64,000 nucleotides of DNA from Liolophura sinensis. Lineage: Eukaryota > Mollusca > Polyplacophora > Chitonida > Chitonidae. The translations under genes were made by a program, and so were the position numbers. The notes under the pieces were generated by a model that saw nothing but the letters and a program-made list of their open reading frames with translations, ran no database searches and had not been told where the DNA came from. The number at the start of each line of letters is the position of its first letter. The first letter of the stretch is position 1. The DNA lies in contig NC_088304.1 in assembly GCF_032854445.1 (NCBI RefSeq), positions 33,224,810 through 33,288,809 of the forward strand, written 5' to 3'. Shown here one piece after another: positions 25,591 to 38,076 of this stretch.

Positions 25591-26222
25591 GGTATTTTGT
25601 AATGCATATGTTTTTCAAGCTCATTCACACTCAACCCAAAAGTCATCAAGTTGATATGTTTTCATGTTGCCTGACTCCAGTGTTACCTGTCTAGAATCTT
25701 GACCATGCGTTTTCAACTTAAATACCTGATTTAATTCCACTGCACATAATTTGCATGATTCGAAGACCTTTCCCATATTTTAACAGGTAGTTTAAAGGAG
25801 AAGAAAACATAAAACTGAAGCCAAAATCAGATGAAAAATCGTCAAAACGTATGATCTTTAAAATTTTTCGGGTTTTTTTTTTTTGGAAACGGGTACTTCA
25901 AAATATTTTTGTATAGTGGTTATTTGGGACCAACTTTTGGCATTTATCGTTGTTGCGTAGTAATGTTCTAAATAAGGATGTGATGCTTGTCTAATAAATT
26001 TATTTGAATGTAAATTTTTTGTTTGTATCCAAACATATGCATTTATACTAAATTACGATAAATTTATGAAAATGTTAAAAATATAAATATGATCCAAACT
26101 GAGGTTTAATACATTTGTTAGCTGAAAAGAACAAATTCTAGTGCAAACATATTTATTAAACGTGTTTTACATCCTCATTTATGACATTATTAAACAAAGT
26201 CTATAAATACCAAAAGGTGCTC

Positions 26223-26234
26223 CCAAATACCCAC
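26223..26234 (+). repeat. left target-site duplication (12 bp)
   Basis: CCAAATACCCAC, repeated exactly at 27,010-27,021 across the inserted retrotransposon tail. Confidence 0.85.
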
Positions 26235-27009
26235 CCCAATATATCCCACACCATCCCGTTGTCTGTACAAGAAGCTATTAGTTATGTCAAACCGAAATTT
26301 ATACCAGTATGGCAAAATGAATGGGATAACTCTGTTACAGGAAGATTCTTTTATTCTCACAACCCTCAAATGTATGTAACCTACAATCTCTCTCTTAACT
26401 GTCGATATGACGAAATACTCGTATTTAGACTTTTGTCTGGTCACATTAAAACAAACAGCTACTTGCATAAATTCAATCTCCATGACACGGGTCATTGTGA
26501 GGAATGTTTTGTAGAAGATACTGTTACGCATGTTCTTTATCGTTGTAGACGTCATACTGACGCCAGGAGCGTATTTTACGCAGAATTACCTCGTGTGGGT
26601 GTTAGGAACCCGTCAGAAGACACAGTTTTAAAACCGGTGAGAAATCACAACAAAGTTTTTCAGGCTGTTGCCAATTTTCTCACTCGCTGCTACAGATCCT
26701 AACACTTAAAATGTGTACTTAACGGTGTACCCAAGAATGTCTTGAAATGTTATCTATCGTTGTTTGAACATGCGTACTTTGTCAAGGGTCAAAGCCTAGC
26801 ATTTTCTGTGGACTCAATGTGTTAACATTTCCCCTCTTTACTGTCCACGCGTGTATCCTTATACCATCGGTGTTGTGGATATTTATGTAAAGCAGCCTCA
26901 ATTGGCAGTTTACTTGGGAAAACAATTTATTCAACGTTTCGTTATTGGCGTGCATCATTCAACTTGGATGGGGAAACGCCATTACAAATTAATCCCCCCC
27001 CCCCCCCCG
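26235..27009 (+). mobile_element. 5'-truncated non-LTR retrotransposon
   Basis: Insertion of 775 bp between 12-bp target duplications. The open frame to 26,702 encodes the C-terminal end of a non-LTR ORF2-type protein. Its hallmark is a Gly-His, Cys-X2-Cys, His, Cys arrangement (TGHCEECFVEDTVTHVLYRC), the Zn-binding tail after the reverse transcriptase in Jockey/CR1-like elements. The reverse transcriptase itself is absent, as expected of 5' truncation. The frame stops normally at 26,702 and about 300 bp of 3' UTR follow, ending in a C-rich run rather than poly(A). The ATG at 26,181 is in host sequence and is not the real start. Confidence 0.8.
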
Positions 27010-27021
27010 CCAAATACCCAC
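27010..27021 (+). repeat. right target-site duplication (12 bp)
   Basis: CCAAATACCCAC, identical to 26,223-26,234. Confidence 0.85.
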
Positions 27022-27164
27022 TATACAAACATTATTTTCAATTGTCTATTTCTCCTTTAGGAAAAATCGGGAAAAAAATTGAAAACCACATTTAAGAATA
27101 ACTTTTCGCATTCTTTCATCTGAACTGTATGTCATTTTTATGTTTTCTCCACCTTTAAACTTCA

Positions 27165-28415
27165 ATTGTTGCTCTGGCTACAGGCTTTCGCGCTATGCTA
27201 TAATTTTTACATTTGCACCCTGGTTCCATTGTGCTCATCCTATATACCCACCGGTTACCCAACGCTACCATCTGAGCTATTGGGTAATTCGTGATTGCTA
27301 CTTCTAGTGTAAGCGCATGAAAGCTGGCCACGTTCCACGCCTTCTTTAGAAGCCGGGTAAGGCCATCATCATACCCTCGTGTTATCTTTTCTCATTACTG
27401 ACACTTTTTAACAACAACACCGCGTCGGACATAACGTTCTTGGTCGCAACTATTTAAAACAACTAAAGTTAAACATTCCGTTTTCAGTATAGCGGATTAA
27501 ATTTTTTTCAAGCAAATGTGTTATTTGCAATAATCAGAAAATGTCTATTGAAGCTTCTAAATGAGTTGTTTCATGTATGTGTACAAAGTTTATTTAAAGC
27601 GCTACATAGCACATTGCTGGGGATTGTTTTTGGCCTGTGGTATTTGTTCAGAGAAACTGCCATGTTGAGAAATATCAATTTCCTCGAGTCCCTCAATAGA
27701 TCAAGCTGTGCTGGTAAGAAGTGTTTGAAGGCTATATAAACAAAGAAATCTGTACCATTCTTTCAGTCTAGTTTAAGTTAACTTATTGGGTACCTTTAAA
27801 CTGTTCGAGAAACTTACTAAATTTGTTAATGCGAATTTAAACGATAATACGAAGTAAAAGTATGTGGTAAGCCTAAGTAGTTTGTCACTGCACCACGTGT
27901 GATGGATAACATCTTAAGAGCTTCATATAAGACCACATAAATATCGCTAATATAACAGCGAAGCACATAGTTTTACAAGCCTATACATGTGCGTCACATA
28001 CGTATTAATTAAGGAGAATTTTAATATTTAGAAAAAAATATTTAGTCGCTAAAACAGCGATTTCATAAAACGAATGACTCTTGCCAAACAATGAAACAAC
28101 TGTGTCAGTTAGTTAATGCCGTTAGTTTCGGTGTCGAAGTTATATGATTACCCAGTCGGGGTCACAGAGGTCGTTTATCTTGAAGACTTCAGGCATTCAC
28201 CACACTTCCTCAGGTGGTAACTGTAACTCACAGTTATTTACGAATGTTAATTTAGACTACAGCAGGGAAAGTAAGTGCTTAAATCGCACCGGCTTTCTCT
28301 AGCATTGACTTAAACCTTCAGTATCATAAATCAGGACTTCGTTGTAAGATTATAAGATCTCACTATAAGATCTGCAATGAGATTCTACGGGAAGTGCTCT
28401 GTGTCTGAATCTATG
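27165..28415. other. gene-free stretch
   Basis: A tRNA-like minus-strand A box (AATAGCTCAGATGGTAGC) near 27,270-27,290 is not followed by a good B box, so it is probably a dead SINE head. Nothing else recognised. Confidence 0.4.
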
Positions 28416-28420
28416 CTAAT

Positions 28421-28548
28421 CATTCGCATGCCAGCCGTCAACCAAGTGGGACGTCCAGGGCCATTAATCGCGAGGCCAATCCCCAAAACAACATATAACA
28501 CAAACCACCAAAGAGCTAAGATAGTATATAAAGTACGAAATTAGGGCG
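28421..28548 (+). repeat. inverted repeat pair, left copy
   Basis: Aligns in reverse orientation with 29,930-30,048. Shared landmarks in order are CCAGCCGTCAACCA, GTCCAGGGC, ATTAATC/ACTAATC, ACACAAACCAC and TATATAAAG. Gaps of a few bases separate the copies, so they are old. Identity of the family is unknown. Confidence 0.6.
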
Positions 28549-29526
28549 AAATCATAACAAAGAGAAGCAGTGAAAAGTTTTTAACGATGTTGAAACGACG
28601 CAAGGGAATGAGTGAAATTTTCTAAGCATCCCCGAGGCCGATATTTAAATCGTGTATCATTCTAGTTGTCGATAATAAGTATCTCAGTTTGATTGCTCTG
28701 AACGGTTCGCATATCCAGCATGGCGATCGAATTCAACACGAAGAATATATAGTCCTATTCCAAATCTTGCGATCCAGCATTCTTTTTTTCACTTTCATTC
28801 AACATTAAAGAGTAATTCAGAACGTCCTTTCTATTTGATTACCCAAACACTCGGTTTTACAGCGAAATGAAAACAAGTGCATGAGTACTAGAACTCCAAC
28901 ATTTCCAGAATCATTAAACCTGTTAATTAGAATTTGCTAGTGAGAAGTTTGTTCCACAATATATCCATTAAAACGGTTTCTGTGTTTTTTCAAAGCGATA
29001 TCATCACTTTTGTTGAATTAATGCTGTGATTTTTATTATGAACACAATGATATCTTATCCAGTTTCTATAGTTTCTTGATGTAAAATTGAATAGTCTGAC
29101 ATTTCACATCAATCTCTCAGATTTTCCATTCGTTGGACAACTGTGAATACAAATAATCATCGGTCAGCTCTTTATTTAGTTCGAACTAAAGTCACGAAAT
29201 TTAACTAATAGCCATACTCATTTGAGTTGACAAGTCTTTGAAGTCAACATCTAAGGACGTGTTTGGTTGTTTACTTTATTTCATGATAAATGACTGTATT
29301 TTTTAAGCTGGCTGACTCAGAATTCAGTCTCTAACATTACGGCATGATGTCAGTGTCAATTTCATTGGCTATATACTTGCCCCACAGAAGGCTTGTCACT
29401 TACCAATCGAACGGCAGTGGTTTTTTCCACCCATAAACCTGACCGACATTATAAGTATGTAAACGGAAAATTCCTGAGCTTCGAGATTAACACTAATGAA
29501 ATATACAAATCAACTGTTAGATGGCC

Positions 29527-29742
29527 GGTTTGTTAATGGGGTTATCTTTTGATCGTTTGTTAATGGAATTATCTTTTGATCGTTTGTTAATGGAATTATC
29601 TTTTGATCGTTTGTTAATGGAATTATCTTTTGATCGTTTGTTAATGGAATTATCTTTTGATCGTTTGTTAATGGAATTATCTTTTGATCGTTTGTTAATG
29701 GAATTATCTTTTGATCGTTTGTTAATGGAATTATCTTTTGAC
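29527..29742. repeat. 27-bp minisatellite, 8 units
   Basis: Eight units of TTTGTTAATGGAATTATCTT plus TTGATCG. Units 2 to 8 are virtually identical and the first differs slightly. Because 27 is divisible by 3, open frames run through on both strands; I regard them as spurious. Confidence 0.95.
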
Positions 29743-29929
29743 ACCTGAGGTTGGGACAGTACAATCGTGTTGAATTATACCATATATTGGATATATTAAC
29801 CGTTGAAAGCAAAGCGCAACTGAGATATTTATTTTGACTTATAACTAGCAAGGTACCGATTGGGATACTAATTCCATTTCATTTGTCCACCTAGATCATA
29901 CCTTGCTTCCTTCCGATGTCATGGAATCC

Positions 29930-30048
29930 GTCTTAATCTCGTTCTTTATATATTCCCGAAAAATTTCCGTGGTTTGTGTTGAACGTTTTGTGAATTTGGG
30001 ATTAGTGCCCTGGACCGTCCACTGTGGTTGACGGCTGGTATACGAATG
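29930..30048 (-). repeat. inverted repeat pair, right copy
   Basis: Minus-strand counterpart of 28,421-28,548. It also contains a TATATAAAG box at the same relative place. Confidence 0.6.
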
Positions 30049-30129
30049 CCTGCTTTGACGCAGTGATTGGAAAGAACTGAAAACTTTTTGTCCGGTATTA
30101 CTACCCAGCACAAAGAGTGTTACCAAGGT

Positions 30130-31740
30130 GACAATATCCTATGACTTCACATCCAGCTCACAAATGGAAGTCATGCTAGGTTGATTTTGGATATGTTTTA
30201 GCGGAAATTCCAAGCTACAGGTGCTGGTATGGCATGTCACCGCGTGAAAGTTTGGGGATATTTATTATTTTGGGATTGAACTTGATAAATAGCATAACGA
30301 TCCGCAAGTGAATCAAGAACGTTACAAGTTTTATTTTCATTTGGACTTCAGAAGACATTGCATGGCCTTCTGATATAATTGTAACGGTGCACTGTTTTAG
30401 TGAACAAAGGTATAATTATTAGGCACCTACAATTCCAGTTCATCAGGTATGTTTACATTTTTCAAACCTTTCGGTAATTAAATATTCTGCAAAAATATTG
30501 ACCGTGTAAAAATGTATCAAATCTGTAATTAACTTTTCGGTGCCATATTAAGTGTGTCTTGACATCAATGCATTGTCCTTTACCTTAGTCAAAAAGATAA
30601 AGAAACATACGTGTTCTGTGTGAAACTTTACCCACCTCGGCATCTGCATGGTAATAACCAATAGAAATATTCAAGGCACAATGAAAAATCGAAATTGCAC
30701 CATACCGAAATATCACACGCATGATACAATGTACATGTCGTGCTGAAAGAGCTATTCTTATACATTGGGGTCGTCACAAATGGGCGACCCCTGGTTTCTT
30801 TCTACACATTAACGGTTGATTCTTTCTGGAAAATGATACATCACGAGCTGTTAATGAGGTGAAGATCGAAACAAAAGGCTATACAACTTTCGCTAATGTT
30901 TTCCGCCATGTACTCTGTGTACCAGCGACAAACTTCTGTATTAACAGGGTGATTTCTTTACAATTTGGAGGACACAGCAGTTAGTAAGTGATCAATACAA
31001 TGTAGATGTAAAGATGCAGTACGAATGTCCGCCACACTCTCTTAGTGTCATTTTCTTAAATAAACATGTATTCAACGTAGAATTTCTTCGCTGATCATTT
31101 ACTTTTAAGCTGAAGTCTAATAGTATTTGATATAGCAGTTGGGTTGATTGATTGGTTGACTGACTGATATGTGTTGAAGACTGTGCCCAAGAACAGTTTT
31201 CTTACAATCATATGACGGCGGTTCGTATATTGGGTGTATTTAAATCTTTACTCAAGTCATTAAGTCAAAAGTCAGCAGTCATTAATATTTACAGGAATTA
31301 TTAATAAAATTATCAGTAATAAGTTAGAGTCTATAAGTGGAAACTAAAAGACCTGGTATGGTAATGCGGAAACTGTACACCTCAAGAAGCGAAACTGACT
31401 CTAGCTGTGAATGATAATCTCTGACACCTTCGTAAGGCCACTTCTTTTCCCAGTTCTGTTGTACTCCTCTTTTCGCGTTATATGACAATAATAATATTAA
31501 TATGTGTGTATTAAAGCTCCAACATTGGTGAAGCGAGCCTGCATCCGTTTTACAGGTGTATAAGCCAGATAAGGGTTACCTTACTCCAGTAATTCTGAAA
31601 TATATTTGTCTGTATCAGAAAATTACCCTGCCACAAATGACACTCAGCATGGCGTTGGACATCAATGACATGAATAAATGTACACTTCCGGCATATATAT
31701 TACACATATCATGGTAAGTTACTGATTGACGACCACATTT
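30130..31740. other. gene-free stretch
   Basis: No exon, RNA gene or clear repeat recognised. Confidence 0.35.
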
Positions 31741-31751
31741 TCTCTCAATTC

Positions 31752-31921
31752 ATTTATTTATCTGATTCGTGTTTGTACAGTATTTCACTTATACGACGGC
31801 GGCCAGCATTATGAAGTGGGGGGGGGGGGGGGGGAATGGGCAGAGCCCAGGGGAAATCCACGACCATCCGCAGGTTGCTAGAAGACCTGCCCACCTAAGC
31901 CGGAGGGGAAGCCAGCATGTT
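31752..31921 (-). repeat. truncated SINE with poly-G expansion
   Basis: TATTTCACTTATACGACGG, CCAGCATTATG, then a run of 16 or more G within the GGTGGG segment, followed by CACGACCATCCGCAGGTTGC. The tRNA head is missing. Confidence 0.75.
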
Positions 31922-32021
31922 CTCACAATGATTCACGTATGATTTCGGTATATTTGCCATCTGATTCTAATTATTGTTAACTCTTTAATATCTTACTTAC
32001 ACCAAGAATGTTTCCAGAGAA

Positions 32022-32104
32022 ACACTAGGATTCGAACTTTCTCTCAGAGTGATACCTGTTCTTTACAGAGAGTTCGTTAATTCACTACACTGAGACGGCT
32101 GCCT
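32022..32104 (-). repeat. tRNA-like SINE head
   Basis: The minus strand has GTCTCAGTGTAGTGAATTA (A-box-like) and GTTCGAATCC (perfect B box) about 60 bp apart. The intervening sequence does not fold convincingly as a functional tRNA by eye, so a SINE head or tRNA pseudogene is likelier. Confidence 0.4.
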
Positions 32105-32109
32105 TAACG

Positions 32110-35080
32110 TGTATGGCAGAAATATGGATTTTAAGCTTGCCAAAATAATACAAATATAATCACGTTATGATGTTAATGTTTTACATATGAACATAAACGT
32201 TAACCAAAACGAAACTTTGTATATAGGTGAAAATTTCAGTAAAATATTTTTTGGTTAACGTGGATCTTCATAACACAGTACCTCATTTAGGCCTAAGCCG
32301 CAAAAATGGCCTTTTTGATCGAGAGTGCATTTTTGGCAGGTTTTGACTAAGTAACCATTCTTCTCTTTTATGGCCAAGTAACTCTTATGGGCGCTTCGGC
32401 CAAATTTTATACTTCTGATTCGGAAACTTACGCTTATATGTGATGGAATTTTGAAATTTGCACTTTTTCCTCGTTTCCCGTCTTGTGTTGCCAGCTGTTT
32501 TCTGACGAACAACGTTGCAAAACTAATTGTCATATGTTTGAACTTAACTTTAGCAACTTCATAACAAAACAGGCACCAAGGATCTGTCCTATCTTTGTGA
32601 AAATTATCGAACACTATTAATTTATTTTTTAAATTTATTTAATGTATTGTATACAATGACGTTCCGTTTTGTGTTTGGAGGAGACCGGGGCGTCACTGTC
32701 TTTATGTTAGTATGTTATTTAAATGGTACGGACTACATGCACAGAGCGTTTTTAATCAATACTCTTTAAAGTAACAGTACAAGATACCGTATTCTATTTA
32801 ACTGATTTATATGCAACAAGTTAATTGTTGGACTGGTCCGATGTAAATTTCATGTTACCATTGGTGTAAAAAGCTGATGTACACTAACCCGTAACTAAAA
32901 CGACCTAAATCAATCAGTTAAACTAGTTTTAGAACATCAAAAGGTTGTCTTATATCTGACCTATATGTTGCGTAATTTTGAAACAAAACTAACTCTGCAT
33001 CTGCTGCTTCTGATGTCTGTTATGTCATAACATAAAATTCTTTTATGTCTGTTAAAAAACCGAAGAGAATGCCATTGTCGTGATTTCCGTAGGTCGGGTT
33101 ATTATTTCTTTAGATGTTTTTCAGGTAGGTGATTTGACTTTAGTAACCCCAAATGCCGTTCACACGGTGCGACTGGCGCCGAGAACTCAACTCAAGATCG
33201 AAAGGTGTATAGAAATAAATCGACTTTTGTCTGAAATCTATAATTCGTCTGAGACACCGCTTGTTATATTTCCATTCCATTCGGAGCAGCCATATTATGC
33301 AAATTCCGCTATGTGGATGTGCAGTCGTGTATATGTGTAATGTGGAGTGAAGATACATGTGTCAGACTGAAAAAATACTACTGCTTTGTGCATAAATTTG
33401 CAAAATTAATACACACAACGAAAGGATGAATTAAATATATGTTTTTGTAATCATATACTCTCAGGTAAATTGTTTGTTGTATTCTAAATTATAACTTTCT
33501 ATTGACTTATGTACTCATTTTTAGAAGTGATACTGAGCCGCAGTCAACAACACTTTACGATGATAGAATCAAGGATGTTACTCTTAGAATCCTATTTTCC
33601 AAGTGAATGTGAAAAATTAAAATTTAGAGAAGAGATTCAATAAATACAAGTTTGAAATTTTACTTTGACTGTAACTTATATTTGTTTGGTTGATGTGGAA
33701 TATTTCAGTAACATCGTTACCAATGGAACATGTCAGGCCAATTGTAAGTATGCTGTCACTTTTTTGTAACTCTATTGAGCATGGCTTAAACAACGATAAA
33801 ATACACAAATGGATCACTAGTAAGTATACAGTAACAGTTATGCAATTCTCCATGAAAAGCCATTTAGCAGATATTATTCTTTACGGAGGATCCATTTTAG
33901 AACGATATGCAGTAAATACCATAGTGTATCTTTCAGTATGTAACATATATATTATTGTTTATTTTCCCAGTACTTTGTTATTGTCTGCTGATCTCTAGCT
34001 TAAGTTCACATCTGTACATGTAATGATATTTTCTGCATTTGTACACAAAAGTGTCATTTATAGCCAGGATTTTTATAATTTTAGTGGAAACATATTTCAT
34101 ACATGGAAGTAAAATCAGCAGGTGTGAATAAAAAATAATTATTCAAATTTAGATCACGAATAACAACATTATTTCGGTTGGATAAATTAAAGTAGAATGA
34201 AATCTTTCAACACACATTATGGCAAACCGAGGAGTCCTCACACAAGTGGAAGAGCAGGGTGACATTTTGACTTCTGCATATCAGGAGGGAAAAATAATTG
34301 TGATGTACATGCAGCACAATCAGGAAACCCACTGTCTGGAATATACTTTGCTAAGTGGTCAATATAATATAATTGAAAAGTTTCAATTTTAAGAAATGTA
34401 TGACCGAGAAAAAGTATCTTAAAATCTTAGGAATTGAAGAATATAATACCTACTGAAATGACAAAATAAGAACTTCCTGATAATCTATGTCAGAAAAGTG
34501 TACATTTTTTTACAATTAATAAAGAAGTATCGGCCCTTTACAACGTTTGGCATCAGAACAAAACGAGAACATTTACCTATTTCACCGGATGTACTTCTTC
34601 AATGTAATTTCTTTTTTTCTGATCTGCAGAAGGGAATATATGTTTTCTCAATCAAGACATTGTAAGAAAATGCTTAAGAAAACCTTTCCACTGTGGATAT
34701 AAGTATTCTTTGTCTCCGGTTAAAGATGTTTAGAGATAAAGACGTTTCTATATACGCGCATAATTCGTGTAAAGCCTAAAAAATGGAATTTCTCACCTCA
34801 TGAGAAAAACATGAATGGTTTGTTTCAGAATGACAAGGTACACAGACATTCACTTGTATTCATCACACTAAAATTGTAAAAAGTGCCTTTTTTCCTTCAA
34901 GATAAAAATTAATTATGGCAAATACACAAAATTATGATAAATGATTATAGAATTGTTTTACACAGTCATGTTTGCTTTTTTCCATACAGGAAAAGATATC
35001 ATACAGGCACTCAAATAAAGATGATGATTTTATGAGTAATTCTGATCATCTGCATGCAACTTGTACAACTTAATCCCATG
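32110..35080. other. gene-free stretch, unassigned open frames
   Basis: Frames at 32,255-32,614 (minus, 119 codons, with two Cys pairs) and 33,080-33,340 (plus, after a TTTTTCAG acceptor-like site) could be exon fragments but match nothing I know. The rest is AT-rich. Confidence 0.35.
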
Positions 35081-35084
35081 CTTA

Positions 35085-37430
35085 GATATCACCAAAGACA
35101 CGTATCGTCTGCAAACAGACGCATATTATTGATAAGTGCCAATAGGCTGGCTGTTAATATACGGTAAAATAGGGGTCTTTGTGACCGAGGGCGAAATGAC
35201 CCAGGAGCCTCTCGCCAATGCAGTGAGTTCAAATTCGGCTCATGCTGGCTTCCTCTCCAGTCGTACGTTGGAAGGTCTTCAGCAACATGCGGATAGTCGT
35301 GGGTTCCCGCTGGTTCTGTCGGGTTTCCTCCCACTATAATGTTGGTCGCCGTCGTATGAGTGAAATATTGTGCAGCACGGCGTAAAACACTCAGTCAAAT
35401 AAGTAAATAAATACAATTAAAATTGTAGGACCGAACCCTACGCTCACGCAACACGTTGGTTCTTGTCGGATATCTAATCTTCAAACCAATCAAGGGGATT
35501 ACCAGCTAGGACCTATGACTGGCTGTAAGCTTCTGTGCCAGATTCGGTCAAGCGCATTGGAAATATCCAAGAAGCGGAAGTAGGCCTATAACTCTTTGGC
35601 CTGATCTCGTGATTGCACGATATCAAAATATATGTCTAAAAACTGAGCAACAGTTGAAGAGGAAGAAGCCGGTGTTGGTGTTGGGAAAGATCACTTCGGA
35701 TATGTTGAAATATATATTTAAAGACAGCCCTCTCCCCAAGACCTTGTTAACACAGCTTAACAAAGAAATCAGTCCATAGATGGCTACTTCAGAACTGACC
35801 CCCTGTGAATTGGGGTCACATTTGCTATTTTCCACAGTTTTAGGAAACATTGTTGCAGAGAAAGGTTAAATAATGAATCTAGATGGGAAGGTATTGGTGC
35901 CAAGGTGGATTTGCCTTCGGACTCCATTAGATTTATCTCTATTCATCATGTCTATAGGGATATAAAGATACAATCCCTGGTTATTAAAATCGTATGGCGG
36001 GAGTTAACTCTGGTGACGGACTTCGTATATCCCATACAATTATTGTGTTGTTGAAACGTAGGCCATGAGTATATGGTATATAAAATCAATCTAACATATA
36101 ACATAACACAGAACATAATTACACATAAAAATACATATGAGAAATATCAAAGAGGAAGCTTATATGCATGGAAATCAAAGTGTATGGAGAGGATTATTTA
36201 GTTCAGGCTTGAAATGTGAAAAAGAAATTGTTGTTTTGAAGTCCATTGTCAATTTGTGCCATTCTTGCGCTCATATATCTACCGGAGAACATGATTAGGT
36301 GTAAACATAATACCAACTGGGCCTAACGATTCTGATGTGTTTATTTTACTTAGAAGCTTTACCATTTCATTTGAGGCAGTGATGATTTCAGGCTATTTTC
36401 AGGAGTGCCAGGCTATGGTACTCATATTTCAGTGCTTTTTTGACGACGTGAATGCATTAAAAGAACGATGGCCTGTTTTTTTTATTCCTCGTCATTTCAC
36501 ACGTGACTTAACTTGGATTTTTAGATTTGACAACACCTATCATATTTGGTATTATAGCTTTAACGGAATTGAGTAGGTCGTTAGATAATAATTCACAATA
36601 ATCATCTAAGTCAGTATTTTTGGTTAATTTCGACCATGTGACAATTTGGCAAAATTTCTCTGAATAGACCCCAGTTAGTATTTTCATAGTTCAATAACAA
36701 TAAGCTTGCATGTGTCGAACAGTGACCGATGTAGAATTTAGAAAGAATACCAGAATGACAGGAATATGGCGAGCAGGGTCAAGTTAACCGTCGTCGGATT
36801 TTTTTACTTTCCATTCCACTTTGGAATTCAATTCCAAACCCCAGTTTTAGCTTGTAAGCTGGGTCAAAACACGCCTCCTCATAATGGTTGGAGCATAATT
36901 TTGAGTGATTATCCGGCACAAAATGGTCTCATAGCACGGTGATTATCCATTTTCGTCGCATGAAGGGGCCCGATGGGAAGGTATAACAACTAATCCCAGC
37001 ATAATTCGGTGTGCTCTTAGCACAGTTGTTAGCTGAACAAAACGGCATTGCTCCACTGTGACGTCATAAACAGTTTAGGGCTACTTTCACAAAAATTTGT
37101 AAATCAATTTTTCATAACTTTTCTCGTAAATGACGTCACCTTATGGCAGAATAAACTAGACAACGTCTTTTGCGAAAAAGTTACGAGAAATGTGACTTAC
37201 CAACTTCAGTAAAAGTGGCCATGTATTTCAATGTTACAGATGTCAGTAAAATGCGTTTCCATACCAAATACGTTACGATCGGCGTATAGAACGTCAATTT
37301 ATCTTTCATACCACAAGCATTAAGGTGTACAGTGCAGAGCTCAGAACATGATGGCAGCGGACCTGGGTTCCACTCAACATCTTCCTGTAATGAAATAAAG
37401 CAGTTTACAACAATATTGCTACACAATAGA
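35085..37430 (-). pseudogene. decayed non-LTR retrotransposon with 2A-like motif, EN and RT
   Basis: Remains of one ORF2-type polyprotein, read right to left. At 37,390-37,350 is DVEWNPGP, matching the 2A consensus D-V/I-E-X-N-P-G-P, followed at once by TVHLNACGMKDKL, like the start of an apurinic endonuclease domain. An ETHFTDI-like endonuclease block lies near 37,245. Near 36,650-36,540 are linker remnants (WGLFREILPNC, then LLNSVKAIIPN). From 35,840 is an early RT block ending GLISLLSCVNKVLG. Near 35,545-35,510 is FLDISNALDRIWH (motif A), and at 35,130 is RLFADDTCLW (motif C, FADD). Several stops and frameshifts break it, and a SINE sits between motifs A and C. The order and strand fit a single CR1-like element; the clade is not resolved. 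Confidence 0.7.
35168..35412 (+). repeat. tRNA-derived SINE nested in the retrotransposon
   Basis: Runs from AGGGGTCTTTGTGACCGAG to GGCGTAAAACACTCAGTC and an AAATAAGTAAATAAAT tail. The A-box region is degraded. It separates RT motif A from motif C and so was inserted after the host element. Confidence 0.85.
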
Positions 37431-37439
37431 CACTAGGTT

Positions 37440-37960
37440 TCAGCGGATGGGCAGACTTTAGCCTAAATTAGTATCAACTAATGTAAGAAATAGTTCGATT
37501 ATTTTAACTAGGTCATATGAGCTACAATGATTGCCTTTAGTTTGTCAAGTGATGTGTTATAGTACACTAAAAATTAATGTGATAAATTTAACAGAAAGTC
37601 TGTTATCGGAGTAATGCTAGAATACATTCTGTTCTTGCAGCAGCTTATTGTGTTAAATATAACACACATATTGTCTTAATTCAACACAACCATTCTATTA
37701 GACTAACGGATAATAGGCCTATATTGAATATGGCATACTATTGTGTTAAATCGCGCATTAAATCTTCCCTAGCTTAAATCGATGTCAACCGAGTGGTCCC
37801 CATAATCAGCTAACCTGTTCTGAGTCTCGCCCAACCAAAAACGATCCATAACAATTTCACAAATTCACAAAATAAATACATTTTCAGACGCTACACTATT
37901 CCGCAACTAGGAGGCACATTACATACACTCTAAAGACTCCTTCGTCGTCCTTAAGACTGA
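37440..37960. other. gene-free stretch
   Basis: Nothing recognised. Confidence 0.35.
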
Positions 37961-37967
37961 AAAATTA

Positions 37968-38076
37968 TTTATTATTTATTTATTTATTTGATGGGTGTTT
38001 TACGCCGTACTTAAGAATATTTCACTTATACGACAGCGGCCAGCATTATGGTGGGGGGGGGGGGAGGGGGGAATTA
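37968..38076 (-). repeat. SINE 3' fragment
   Basis: TTTATTTGATGGGTGTTTTACGC tail in reverse, then TATTTCACTTATACGACAGC, ending in a G run where the homology stops. Confidence 0.8.

Larger units (their letters stand above)
26085..27160 (+). repeat. dispersed repeat carrying a retrotransposon insertion
   Basis: The outer parts (26,085-26,234 and 27,010-27,160) match 62,860-63,115 continuously. Examples are AAATTCTAGTG, TATTTATTAAAC, CCAAAAGGTG and CTGAACTGTATGT. In the second copy these blocks are adjacent; here 775 bp intervene. Confidence 0.75.

Noticed and set aside
29510-29851. Repeat-protein frames over the 29.5 kb minisatellite
   Set aside because: Open on both strands because the period is a multiple of three.
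32022-32104. Functional tRNA gene
   Set aside because: A and B boxes are present, but the arms do not form a good cloverleaf by eye; more likely a SINE head. The same holds near 27,280, 46,730 and 54,755.
32255-32614. 119-codon minus-strand frame with Cys pairs
   Set aside because: No recognised motif, and no splice or promoter evidence I could defend.
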